From assembly GCF_900111925.1 (NCBI RefSeq), contig NZ_FOKA01000002.1, positions 248,001-312,000 of the forward strand: a stretch of 64,000 nucleotides of DNA, in the 5' to 3' direction. Position numbers and translations under genes: made by a program. Origin of the DNA: Cellulomonas marina (GTDB lineage Bacteria; Actinomycetota; Actinomycetes; Actinomycetales; Cellulomonadaceae). Below the pieces are notes generated by a model. That model was given only the letters and a program-made list of their open reading frames with translations. It did no database searches and had not been told where the DNA came from. Below, one piece after another: positions 7,979-15,636 of this stretch (position 1 is its first letter; every line of letters begins with the position of its first letter).

Positions 7979-9652
7979 GTGAAGCAGCTCGGGGAGATCC
8001 TTCTCGAGGAAGGCCTCATCACCGAGGAGCAGCTGCTGCGTGCGCTCGACGAGCAGCTCGTGCGCGGCACGTCGCTCGGGCGCTCGCTCGTCGCGCAGGG
8101 TGTGCTGTCCGAGGGCGGGCTGACGCGGGCGCTGGCGCTGCAGGTCGGCATGACGTTCGTCGACCTCGACGGCTACCCGGTCGACCGCACGGCGGTGACC
8201 CTCGTGCCGGCCGCGCTGTGCCGGCGCTACACCGTGCTGCCGGTGGCGCTCGACGGGCTCTCGCTCGTGCTCGCCACCGCCGACCCCGGCAACGTCCTGG
8301 CCGTCGACGACGTCCGCGCGGTGTCCGGCCGTCCCGTCGTCACCGTCGTCGCCACCCACGACGACCTCGTCCGGGCGATCGACCGGTTCTGCCGCGCCGA
8401 CGACGAGATCGAGGACCTCTCGTCGGCGTTCGAGGAGAGCCAGCGCGACCCGCAGGCCGACCTGTCGACGCTCGGGGACATGGTCGACGACGACGCGCCG
8501 ATCGTCCGCTACGTCAACCTCCTCGTCACGCAGGCGATCACCGACCGCGCCTCCGACATCCACATCGAGCCGACCGAGCACGACCTGCGGGTGCGGTACC
8601 GCATCGACGGGGTGCTGCACGAGACGCAGCGCTCGCCGAAGTCGATCCAGGGCGGCGTCGTCTCGCGCGTGAAGATCATGGCCGACATCGACATCGCCGA
8701 GAAGCGCCGCCCCCAGGACGGGCGCATGTCGGTCACGCACCAGGGCCGGACCATCGACCTGCGCGTGGCGACGCTGCCCACCGTCTGGGGCGAGAAGATC
8801 GTCCTGCGGATCCTCGACAACTCCACGGCGAGCCTGGACCTGCGCGAGCTGTCCTTCCTCGACGACAACCTGCGGACCTACCGCTCGGCGTACACGAAGC
8901 CGTACGGGATGATCCTCGTCACCGGGCCGACCGGGTCCGGCAAGTCGACCACCCTCTACGCCACGCTCAACGCGGTCTCGCGGCCCGAGGTCAACGTCAT
9001 CACCGTCGAGGACCCCGTGGAGTACCGGCTGCCGGGCATCAGCCAGGTGCAGGTGAACCCCAAGGCCGGCCTGACCTTCGCCGGTGCCCTGCGGTCCATC
9101 CTGCGGTCCGACCCGGACATCGTCCTGCTCGGCGAGATCCGCGACCACGAGACCGCGCAGATCGCGGTGGAGGCGGCGCTCACCGGCCACATGGTGCTCT
9201 CCACGCTGCACACGAACGACGCGCCGTCCGCCGTCGTCCGGCTCACGGAGATGGGCATCGAGCCCTTCCTCGTCGGGTCGGCGCTCGACGCCGTCGTCGC
9301 GCAGCGGCTCGCCCGGCGCCTCTGCGAGCGGTGCAAGGTGCCCTACGAGCCGACCGAGGCCGAGCTCGACGGCGCGCGCTTCCCGTGGTTGCCGGGCGAG
9401 CCGGTGCCGCTGCTGCACCGACCCGTCGGCTGCCCTGCGTGCTCCCGCACCGGGTACCGCGGGCGCATCGCGCTGCACGAGGTGATGACCGTCTCCGAGC
9501 GGATCGAGCTGCTGGCGGTGGCCCGCGCCTCGTCGGCGGAGATCACCGCCGCGGCGATGGCGGAGGGCATGCGGCCGCTGCGCGAGGACGGCTGGGAGAA
9601 GGTCGTGCGGGGGCTGACCTCGCTCGAGGAGATCCTGCGCGTCGTCGCCTGA
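7979..9652 (+). CDS. pilB: Type IV pilus extension ATPase PilB (GspE/MshE-like)
   Basis: Hexameric cytoplasmic ATPase that powers pilin polymerisation. The 557 residues comprise an N-terminal GspE_N/MshEN-type region (1-140), an N2 domain (about 170-280) and the RecA-like core with Walker A GPTGSGKST (316-324), Walker B LLGEIRD (385 region) and a tetracysteine zinc site, CxxC at 449-452 and CxxC at 485-488, which distinguishes PilB/GspE from PilT. The first 55 residues hold two tandem LGxxL..G......L..AL..Q motifs resembling the c-di-GMP-binding MshEN repeats, although the leading Arg is Gln or Ser. GTG 7979 has a GAGGAG ribosome site. It is the first gene of the pilus cluster. Confidence 0.95.
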   Translation: MKQLGEILLEEGLITEEQLLRALDEQLVRGTSLGRSLVAQGVLSEGGLTRALALQVGMTFVDLDGYPVDRTAVTLVPAALCRRYTVLPVALDGLSLVLATADPGNVLAVDDVRAVSGRPVVTVVATHDDLVRAIDRFCRADDEIEDLSSAFEESQRDPQADLSTLGDMVDDDAPIVRYVNLLVTQAITDRASDIHIEPTEHDLRVRYRIDGVLHETQRSPKSIQGGVVSRVKIMADIDIAEKRRPQDGRMSVTHQGRTIDLRVATLPTVWGEKIVLRILDNSTASLDLRELSFLDDNLRTYRSAYTKPYGMILVTGPTGSGKSTTLYATLNAVSRPEVNVITVEDPVEYRLPGISQVQVNPKAGLTFAGALRSILRSDPDIVLLGEIRDHETAQIAVEAALTGHMVLSTLHTNDAPSAVVRLTEMGIEPFLVGSALDAVVAQRLARRLCERCKVPYEPTEAELDGARFPWLPGEPVPLLHRPVGCPACSRTGYRGRIALHEVMTVSERIELLAVARASSAEITAAAMAEGMRPLREDGWEKVVRGLTSLEEILRVVA

Positions 9653-9670
9653 GGCGTCCTCGGTGGGCCG

Positions 9671-9703
9671 GACGGTGACATCCCGACGGTGACACCCCGA
9701 CGG
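9671..9703. repeat. 14-bp tandem repeat between pilB and pilT
   Basis: Two 14-bp units (9671-9684 and 9685-9698, one mismatch) plus a partial third (9699-9703) in the 149-bp pilB-pilT gap. The arrangement could be an operator ahead of the retraction ATPase. Confidence 0.5.
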
Positions 9704-9761
9704 CTCAGGAGCGCCCGCGCCGGGCCGATGGGCCGGGGGACGCGTGCCGGGCCGCCGGTCG

Positions 9762-9778
9762 CGCACCGCCGCGGTGCG
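9762..9778 (+). promoter_or_regulatory. Hairpin just upstream of the pilT ribosome site
   Basis: A perfect 8-bp inverted repeat with a 1-nt spacer (in practice a 6-bp stem with a 5-nt loop) 24 nt before GTG 9802. It may shape translation or mRNA stability of pilT. Confidence 0.35.
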
Positions 9779-9801
9779 GCACCAGGCCAGGAGGAGATGC
9801 C

Positions 9802-11091
9802 GTGAGCGACCACCGCGACGACGCCCCGTTCGCGACCTGGAGCCCGCTGCCGGACCGGCCCCCGGCGGCCGCGACCTCGTCCGCCGTGCCCGCCCTCGCC
9901 CCGGCACCCGTGCCGACCGTGCCGGCCCTCGTGCCCACCCTCTCCCCGACGCCCGCGGGCGTCCCCGGCGGGCGTGTCGCGCTCGGGCAGGGGAGCGCCG
10001 AGGACGACGTGCCCGTCGAGGCCGTCCTGCGCGAGACGGTCCGCCGGGGGGGCTCCGACCTGCACCTCACGGCCGGCGCACCGCCGATGATCCGCCTGTC
10101 GGGGGACCTGCAGCCCCTGGAGGGCTACGGGCCGCTGCGGCCGGAGGGCCTGCGGCGGAGCCTCTTCGGCCTGCTGACCCAGCGGCAGCGCGAGACGTTC
10201 GAGGCCGACCTCGAGCTCGACCTGTCCCACCAGGTGCGCGACCTGGCCCGGTTCCGGCTCAACCTCTTCCAGCAGCGCGAGTCCGTCGGGGCGGTGTTCC
10301 GGCTCATCCCCTTCGAGGTGACGCCGCTCGAGGCGCTGGGCGTGCCGGCCGTCGTCGGCACCTTCGCCGGCCTGCCGCGCGGGCTCGTGCTCGTCACCGG
10401 GCCCACCGGCTCGGGCAAGTCCACGACGCTGGCCGCGGTCGTCGACCTGGCCAACCGCACGCGCGAGGACCACATCATGACGGTGGAGGACCCCATCGAG
10501 TTCCTCCACCGGCACAAGCGCTGCCTGGTCAACCAGCGCGAGGTCGGCACGGACACCCACTCCTTCGCCGCGGCGCTCAAGCACGTGCTGCGCCAGGACC
10601 CCGACATCATCCTCGTCGGCGAGCTGCGCGACCTCGAGACGATCCAGGTGGCGCTGACCGCCGCCGAGACCGGCCACCTCGTGCTCGCGACCCTCCACAC
10701 CCAGGACGCCGCGCAGACGGTCGACCGCATCGTCGACGTGTTCCCGACGGCCCAGCAGGCGCAGGTGCGCACGCAGCTCGCCGGCGCCCTCCAGGGCGTG
10801 GTCAGCCAGACGCTGTGCCGCCGCGCCGACCACCCGGGCCGCGCCGTGGCGACCGAGGTCATGGTCGCCACCCCCGCCATCCGCAACCTCATCCGCGAGG
10901 GCAAGACCCACCAGATCTACTCCGCGCTCCAGGCCGGCGCGCAGCAGGGGATGCACACCATGGACCAGCACCTCGCCCAGCTCGTCCGGGCGGGCACCAT
11001 CACGTACGAGACGGGCCTGGCCGCGTGCCACCACGTCGAGGACTACGGGCGCCTGACCGGCCGCACCTCCGCGCCGCTGGTCGGCGCCTGA
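9802..11091 (+). CDS. pilT: Type IV pilus retraction ATPase PilT
   Basis: PilT hexamers depolymerise pili for retraction and twitching. A 60-residue Pro/Ala-rich N-terminal extension precedes the usual PAS-like N-domain (GSDLHLTAGAPPMIRLSGDL) and the RecA-like core with Walker A GPTGSGKST (around 200-208), the Asp box EDPIEF, Walker B ILVGELRD and the His box TLHT. The diagnostic PilT sequence AIRNLIREGK (359-368) is intact and the PilB tetracysteine site is absent. GTG 9802 has an AGGAGGAG ribosome site. The stop overlaps the start of pilC (TGATG). Presence of a retraction motor implies dynamic pili. Confidence 0.95.
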   Translation: MSDHRDDAPFATWSPLPDRPPAAATSSAVPALAPAPVPTVPALVPTLSPTPAGVPGGRVALGQGSAEDDVPVEAVLRETVRRGGSDLHLTAGAPPMIRLSGDLQPLEGYGPLRPEGLRRSLFGLLTQRQRETFEADLELDLSHQVRDLARFRLNLFQQRESVGAVFRLIPFEVTPLEALGVPAVVGTFAGLPRGLVLVTGPTGSGKSTTLAAVVDLANRTREDHIMTVEDPIEFLHRHKRCLVNQREVGTDTHSFAAALKHVLRQDPDIILVGELRDLETIQVALTAAETGHLVLATLHTQDAAQTVDRIVDVFPTAQQAQVRTQLAGALQGVVSQTLCRRADHPGRAVATEVMVATPAIRNLIREGKTHQIYSALQAGAQQGMHTMDQHLAQLVRAGTITYETGLAACHHVEDYGRLTGRTSAPLVGA

Positions 11092-12329
11092 TGGCCGCGC
11101 CGGCGGGTGGGACCCGCACCTTCGCCTACACCGTCCGCGACGCCCGCGGGAAGCTCGTCAAGGGCCGGGTCGACGCCCCGAACCAGGTGGTCGTCGCGAC
11201 CCGGCTGCGGGAGATGGGCCTCGCGGCGGTCTCCGTCGAGGAGGTCCGCACCGGCGGCCTGCACGCGGAGCTCCACCTGCCGGGGCTCGGGGACCGCATC
11301 CGGCTGAAGGACGTCGCGGTGCTGTCGCGGCAGCTCGCCACCATGATCAGCGCCGGCCTGTCGCTCCTGCGCGCCCTCAGCATCCTCGCCGAGCAGACCG
11401 AGTCCCGGCCGCTGGCCAAGGTCGTCGCGCAGGTGCGGGCCGACGTCGAGGCGGGGGTGGCGCTGTCGACGGCGCTCGGCCGCCGCCCGGCGGTCTTCCC
11501 GCCGCTCATGGTCAACATGGTGCGGGCGGGGGAGGTCGGCGGGTTCCTCGACCGGTCCCTGCAGTCCGTCGCCGCGACCTTCGAGCGAGACCTGACGCTG
11601 CGCGCCAAGGTCCGCTCGGCGATGACGTACCCGGCCGTGGTGCTCGCGATCGCCGTGCTCGCCGTCGTCGGCATGCTGCTGTTCATCGTCCCCGTGTTCG
11701 CGGGGATCTTCTCCTCCCTCGGCGGGGAGCTGCCGGTCGTCACGCAGGCGCTGGTCGGGCTGTCCGGGGTCGTGAAGGTGGGAGCCGCCCCGGGTGCCGT
11801 CGTCGCCGGTCTGGGGGCGGCCTGGTACCACCGGCACCGCCACGACCGCGCCGTGCGGGACCGGGTGGAGCCCCTCGTCCTGCGGGTGCCGGTGTTCGGG
11901 CTGCTCACGCGCAAGATCGCGATCGCGCGGTTCTGCCGCAACCTCGGCGTCATGCTCGCCAGCGGCGTGCCGCTGCTGCAGGCGCTGGAGATCGTGGGGG
12001 AGACGAGCGGCAACGTCGTCGTCGAGCGTGCCGCCCGCGCCGTGCAGGACTCCGTCCGCAGCGGGCGCACGCTCGCCGGGCCGCTGTCGCAGCACCGGGT
12101 GTTCCCGCCGATGGTCGTCCAGATGATCGCGGTCGGCGAGGACACCGGTGCCCTCGACACGATGCTGGAGAAGGTCGCCGACTTCTACGACGCGGAGGTC
12201 GAGACGACGACGGAACAGCTCACGAGCCTCATCGAGCCGATCATGATCGTCGTCATGGGCGGCCTCATCGGCGGCATGATCGTCGCCCTCTACATGCCCA
12301 TCTTCGGCGTCTTCGACCTCGTCGGCTGA
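11091..12329 (+). CDS. pilC: Type IV pilus inner-membrane platform protein PilC
   Basis: PilC/GspF (412 residues) is the membrane platform coupling PilB/PilT to pilin insertion. An N-terminal segment (FAYTVRDARGKLVKGRVDA) typical of the family is followed by two tandem T2SSF domains (DVAVLSRQLATMISAGLSL... and IARFCRNLGVMLASGVPL...), each ending in transmembrane helices: roughly 184-205, 225-245 and 385-408. The conserved EVGGFLD and EDTGALD turns of both repeats are present. It is translationally coupled to pilT (1-nt TGATG overlap). Confidence 0.95.
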   Translation: MAAPAGGTRTFAYTVRDARGKLVKGRVDAPNQVVVATRLREMGLAAVSVEEVRTGGLHAELHLPGLGDRIRLKDVAVLSRQLATMISAGLSLLRALSILAEQTESRPLAKVVAQVRADVEAGVALSTALGRRPAVFPPLMVNMVRAGEVGGFLDRSLQSVAATFERDLTLRAKVRSAMTYPAVVLAIAVLAVVGMLLFIVPVFAGIFSSLGGELPVVTQALVGLSGVVKVGAAPGAVVAGLGAAWYHRHRHDRAVRDRVEPLVLRVPVFGLLTRKIAIARFCRNLGVMLASGVPLLQALEIVGETSGNVVVERAARAVQDSVRSGRTLAGPLSQHRVFPPMVVQMIAVGEDTGALDTMLEKVADFYDAEVETTTEQLTSLIEPIMIVVMGGLIGGMIVALYMPIFGVFDLVG

Positions 12330-12496
12330 GCGTCGCCGGCGCGCGGCCGCGGTGGCGGCTGGACGGCGGGTGAACGCGTCCGCTTCCGGGCGGAATGCCT
12401 CAGGTCCGTCGCCCCCGCGCCGATGGGGACGGTGGGCGCGCGCACAGCCGTCGCCCACCGACCCAGGCCAGGCACGCTCAAGAATCGAGGACGGGC

Positions 12497-12958
12497 ATGA
12501 TCGCTCGCGTTCGCAGGTCTCTGGACGAGAAGGACAAGGGCTTCACGCTCATCGAGCTCCTCGTCGTCGTCATCATCATCGGCATCCTCTCGGCCATCGC
12601 CATCCCGGTGTTCATGAACCAGCGCAAGAAGGCCGTCGACGCCGCGATCAAGGGCGACCTCAAGAACGTCGCCACCGTGATCGAGAGCTACTACACCGAC
12701 AACGGCAAGTACCCGACCGCCCTCAACGTCAGCGGCACCACCGTCACGCTGACGGACGGCGCGGCCACGGGCGCCATCACCGACACCGCCCGGATCAGCC
12801 AGGGCAACGGCCTGAACTCCTACGCCGTGTCGACGACGACGGGCGGCTTCTGCTTCCGCGTCACCAACGCCTCCAGCACCGAGCCGACGAACGGCTTCTT
12901 CTACGCCAGCTCGGCCGGCGGCGTCATGGCCAAGGGCACCTCCGCCTGCCCGGCCTGA
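12497..12958 (+). CDS. Type IVa major pilin (prepilin)
   Basis: A 153-residue prepilin, the likely major subunit. It has a 15-residue charged leader ending in Gly, cleaved before Phe (KG|FTLIELLVV), Glu at mature position 5, and a hydrophobic alpha-1 helix (LLVVVIIIGILSAIAIPVF). A globular domain follows with TVIESYYTDNGKYPTAL, typical of pilins, and two Cys (GGFCF and SACPA near the end) that can close a C-terminal disulfide loop. ATG 12497 is preceded by GAGGACGGG. The 167-bp upstream gap leaves room for its own promoter, and a strong hairpin follows, so it may be transcribed at higher level than its neighbours. Confidence 0.93.
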   Translation: MIARVRRSLDEKDKGFTLIELLVVVIIIGILSAIAIPVFMNQRKKAVDAAIKGDLKNVATVIESYYTDNGKYPTALNVSGTTVTLTDGAATGAITDTARISQGNGLNSYAVSTTTGGFCFRVTNASSTEPTNGFFYASSAGGVMAKGTSACPA

Positions 12959-12989
12959 TGCGCCCGGCCTGATCGGTCGCACCACCCGC

Positions 12990-13027
12990 GCGGCACGGGC
13001 TCCGGACCACACCGGGGCCCGTGCCGC
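12990..13027 (+). terminator. Strong hairpin after the major pilin
   Basis: A 16-bp stem with one wobble (12990-13005 with 13012-13027) and a 6-nt loop, 31 nt after the pilin stop. No T-tract. It would separate abundant pilin mRNA from the minor-pilin genes, or stabilise the pilin mRNA 3' end. Confidence 0.75.
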
Positions 13028-13064
13028 GTCCGGCACACCCGACGACACCACCAGCGAGAGGCAG

Positions 13065-14867
13065 GTGCCCGTGCGCGACGACCCCGCCCCGGCACCCGTG
13101 CCGGGAGCGCCCCGCAGCACGCGCGACGAGGGCTTCAGCCTCGTCGAGGTCGTCGTCGCCCTCGCCCTCCTCGCCGTCGTCGCGACGGCGGCGCTGCAGC
13201 TCTTCGTCAACGGCACCCGCACGGCCCGCCACCAGGCGCAGGGGCTGACGGCGGTCACCGTCGCCAACGACGGCATGGAGGCCGCCCTCGCGGTGGCCCC
13301 GCTCGAGGTGTCGGGCGTCTCGGGCCTCGTCCGGGGCCGGACGCAGGCGGCGGTCACCGCGGCGGTCACCGCGGCCCAGTCGCTCGGGGTCGAGGGGCTC
13401 GGCGCGGGCTACCCCGTGTGGGACCCGGCCGCCACGGCGTCCTCCGTGCCGGCCGTCCCCGTGTCCCGCACGACGGTCGTCGAGGGCCTGACCTACACCG
13501 TGCGCACGCTCGTCGCCGCGTGCTACCGGCCGACCGCGGTGGCGTCCGCCGCCTGCGGCGCCGTCGCCGGGCAGACCGCCGACCCCGTGACGCAGCCCGC
13601 GGGCACCACGCGGCTGCTGCGCGTCACGGTCGTCGTGAGCTGGGACCCGGTCGGCGGGACGTGCACCGCGAGCGCGCCCTGCCGCTACCAGACCTCGTCC
13701 CTCGTCGACGGCCACGCCGACCTGCCGTGGAACGACATCACGCGGCCCATCGCCGTCGACGACCAGGCCGCGGCCGACCTCGGCACGTCGGTCGTGCTGG
13801 ACGTGCTGGGCAACGACCTCATCGGACCCGTGAGCAACAACCCCGTGACGTCGCTGATGATGGCCGCCGGCAGCGGGACCGTGGCGCTGCAGGCCGACGG
13901 GAAGGTCAAGTACACCGCGCCGACGAACGCCGCCGGTGTCATGACCTTCACCTACGTCCTGCGGGACCAGGCCGGCCGGCTGTCGAACACCGGCACGGGC
14001 CGGGTGTCGGTGCGTCCGCGGGCCGTGGCCGACTCTGCCTCGACCGTGCAGGCGACCGCCGTGACGATCCCGGTGACGGCCAACGACGTCGCGACGCCCG
14101 CCTCCGTGCAGGTGGTCTCCGGCCCGACGGGCGGGACCGCGACGGTCCAGGGGACGTCGGTCGTGCTCACGCCGCCCGGGACCACCGGCACCGTGACGTT
14201 CCAGTACACGGTGACCGACACGGCGGGGCTCGTCTCCGCCCCCGCCACCGTCACCGTCGCCGTGACCGCGTACCCCGAGCCGCTGGTGCAGGACCTGACG
14301 ATCGACGCGCCAGCCGGCTCGCCCGCCGCGGACCTGGCCCTGGTGACGCGCACGGGCAACCCTGCGGGTTACCTGTTCGAGGTCCTGTCGATGACCGTGC
14401 CGACCGGGCAGCTGACCGTCGGCGGCGCCCCGGCGACCTCCGGCGCGATCGGCACGGCGGTCGGCTTCACGCCGTCGACGACCGCGGTGGGTACCTCGAC
14501 CTTCACCTACCGCGTGAGGACGCCCGACGGCGTCCGCGTGTCGCAGACCAGGACGGTGACGCTCCGCGTGCTGCCCGCGCCCGCGCCGGACACGTTCACG
14601 GTGCCGGTCGGGTCCACGTCCCTGCTGGGCGTCGGGACCAACGACGTCCCGAACGCCTACGACACCGTGGTGACGCTCGCCGGCGCGTCGGCACCGTCGT
14701 GCGGCACCTTCGCCACGACGCAGCCGAACCCTTCGGCCGGTCGGATCGCCTTCACGGCGCCTGCCACGGCCACGACCTGCACCTTCACCTACACGACGAA
14801 GGGTGCGGGGACCACCGGTGCGCTCGTCTCCCCGCCGGTCACCGTCACCGTCCAGGTGGGCTCGTGA
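13065..14867 (+). CDS. Large minor prepilin with tandem Ig-like (cadherin-like/Big_9-type) modules
   Basis: A 600-residue prepilin, about four times a normal pilin. The leader ends DEG|FSLVEVVVALALLAVVA with Glu5 and an N-methylation site, as in PilV/GspI-type minor pilins. After a pilin-like domain containing several Cys (to about 224) come about four repeated modules of 85-100 residues. The first begins PIAVDDQAAADLGTSVVLDV and contains LGND; later ones carry TANDV and GTNDV with FTYVLRD, FQYTVTD, FTYRVRT and FTYTT strands, the pattern of bacterial Ig/cadherin-like Big_9 domains. It is probably surface-exposed, extending from the pilus tip as a stalk or adhesin. Start GTG 13065 has GAGAGG upstream. 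It overlaps the next gene by GTGA. Confidence 0.85.
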   Translation: MPVRDDPAPAPVPGAPRSTRDEGFSLVEVVVALALLAVVATAALQLFVNGTRTARHQAQGLTAVTVANDGMEAALAVAPLEVSGVSGLVRGRTQAAVTAAVTAAQSLGVEGLGAGYPVWDPAATASSVPAVPVSRTTVVEGLTYTVRTLVAACYRPTAVASAACGAVAGQTADPVTQPAGTTRLLRVTVVVSWDPVGGTCTASAPCRYQTSSLVDGHADLPWNDITRPIAVDDQAAADLGTSVVLDVLGNDLIGPVSNNPVTSLMMAAGSGTVALQADGKVKYTAPTNAAGVMTFTYVLRDQAGRLSNTGTGRVSVRPRAVADSASTVQATAVTIPVTANDVATPASVQVVSGPTGGTATVQGTSVVLTPPGTTGTVTFQYTVTDTAGLVSAPATVTVAVTAYPEPLVQDLTIDAPAGSPAADLALVTRTGNPAGYLFEVLSMTVPTGQLTVGGAPATSGAIGTAVGFTPSTTAVGTSTFTYRVRTPDGVRVSQTRTVTLRVLPAPAPDTFTVPVGSTSLLGVGTNDVPNAYDTVVTLAGASAPSCGTFATTQPNPSAGRIAFTAPATATTCTFTYTTKGAGTTGALVSPPVTVTVQVGS

Positions 14868-15553
14868 CGGCGGGGCCGGGCGCCCGCCGGCGGGCACGGG
14901 CGGCCCGGGACCGCGGGAGGAGACCCGACGCCGGGCTGACCCTCGTCGAGGCGGTCGTCGCCATGGCGGTGTTCGCGATCGTCCTCGCCGTGGCGATGTC
15001 GGCCACCGTGTCGATGACCCGCGAGACCGTGCGGACGGAGGTGCTCGGGACCGCGCAGGACACCGCCCGGGTCGCCTTCCAGCGGCTCGACCACCAGGTG
15101 CGCTACGCGGAGGCGCTCAACCTGCCCGGCCCAGGGACGGGCGGTGCGGTCTACGTCGAGCTGCGCGTCAGCGCTGCCGCGTCGGTCACCGGGCAGGCCC
15201 AGTGCTCCCAGTGGCGCTACGACCCGGCGGCCGGCACGCTCGCCCGCCGCACCTGGACCGACACGACGAACCCGGTGGTCCCCGGCTGGCACGTCGTCGC
15301 GACGAAGGTGCTGCGACCCGCCGGAGCGTCCGCCACCTACCCGTTCACCGTCCGTCTCGCGTCCGGCGCCCTCGTGCACCAGGTGCTCGACGTCGCGCTG
15401 ACCGTCGGCGACCCCCGCGTCGGCGTCGAGGTCGCGACCGCCTCGTCGTTCGTCGCCCGCAACAGCTCCCCGACGTCGCTGTCGAACACCGACGCCAACG
15501 GCGACGGGAGCAGCGACCTCGCCGTCTGCCTCTCGGCCGTCGGGCGGCCATGA
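14864..15553 (+). CDS. Minor prepilin, PilW/GspJ-like
   Basis: A 229-residue prepilin with an Arg-rich leader ending in Gly (DAG|LTLVEAVVAMAVFAIVLAVAM), Glu5 and a long hydrophobic helix, then a region (TARVAFQRLDHQVRYAEAL) like PilW/GspJ proteins. The C-terminus has a DANGDGSSD stretch resembling a calcium-binding loop. It starts at GTG inside the preceding stop and is followed by the PilX-like gene, so these three minor-pilin genes form one translationally coupled unit. It is likely part of the tip complex priming pilus assembly (inferred from type II/IV systems). Confidence 0.85.
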   Translation: MTAGPGARRRARAARDRGRRPDAGLTLVEAVVAMAVFAIVLAVAMSATVSMTRETVRTEVLGTAQDTARVAFQRLDHQVRYAEALNLPGPGTGGAVYVELRVSAAASVTGQAQCSQWRYDPAAGTLARRTWTDTTNPVVPGWHVVATKVLRPAGASATYPFTVRLASGALVHQVLDVALTVGDPRVGVEVATASSFVARNSSPTSLSNTDANGDGSSDLAVCLSAVGRP

Positions 15554-15636
15554 CCGCCCCCACGTCCGCCTCCACGCCCGCCACCACTGCCGTCTCCGCT
15601 GCCGCCACCACGAGCCCGTCCCAGGAGGACCCGCGC

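Noticed and set aside
12330..12496. Sigma-54-type pilin promoter upstream of the major pilin
   Set aside because: No GG-N10-GC -24/-12 pattern with the right context, and actinobacteria generally lack sigma-54.
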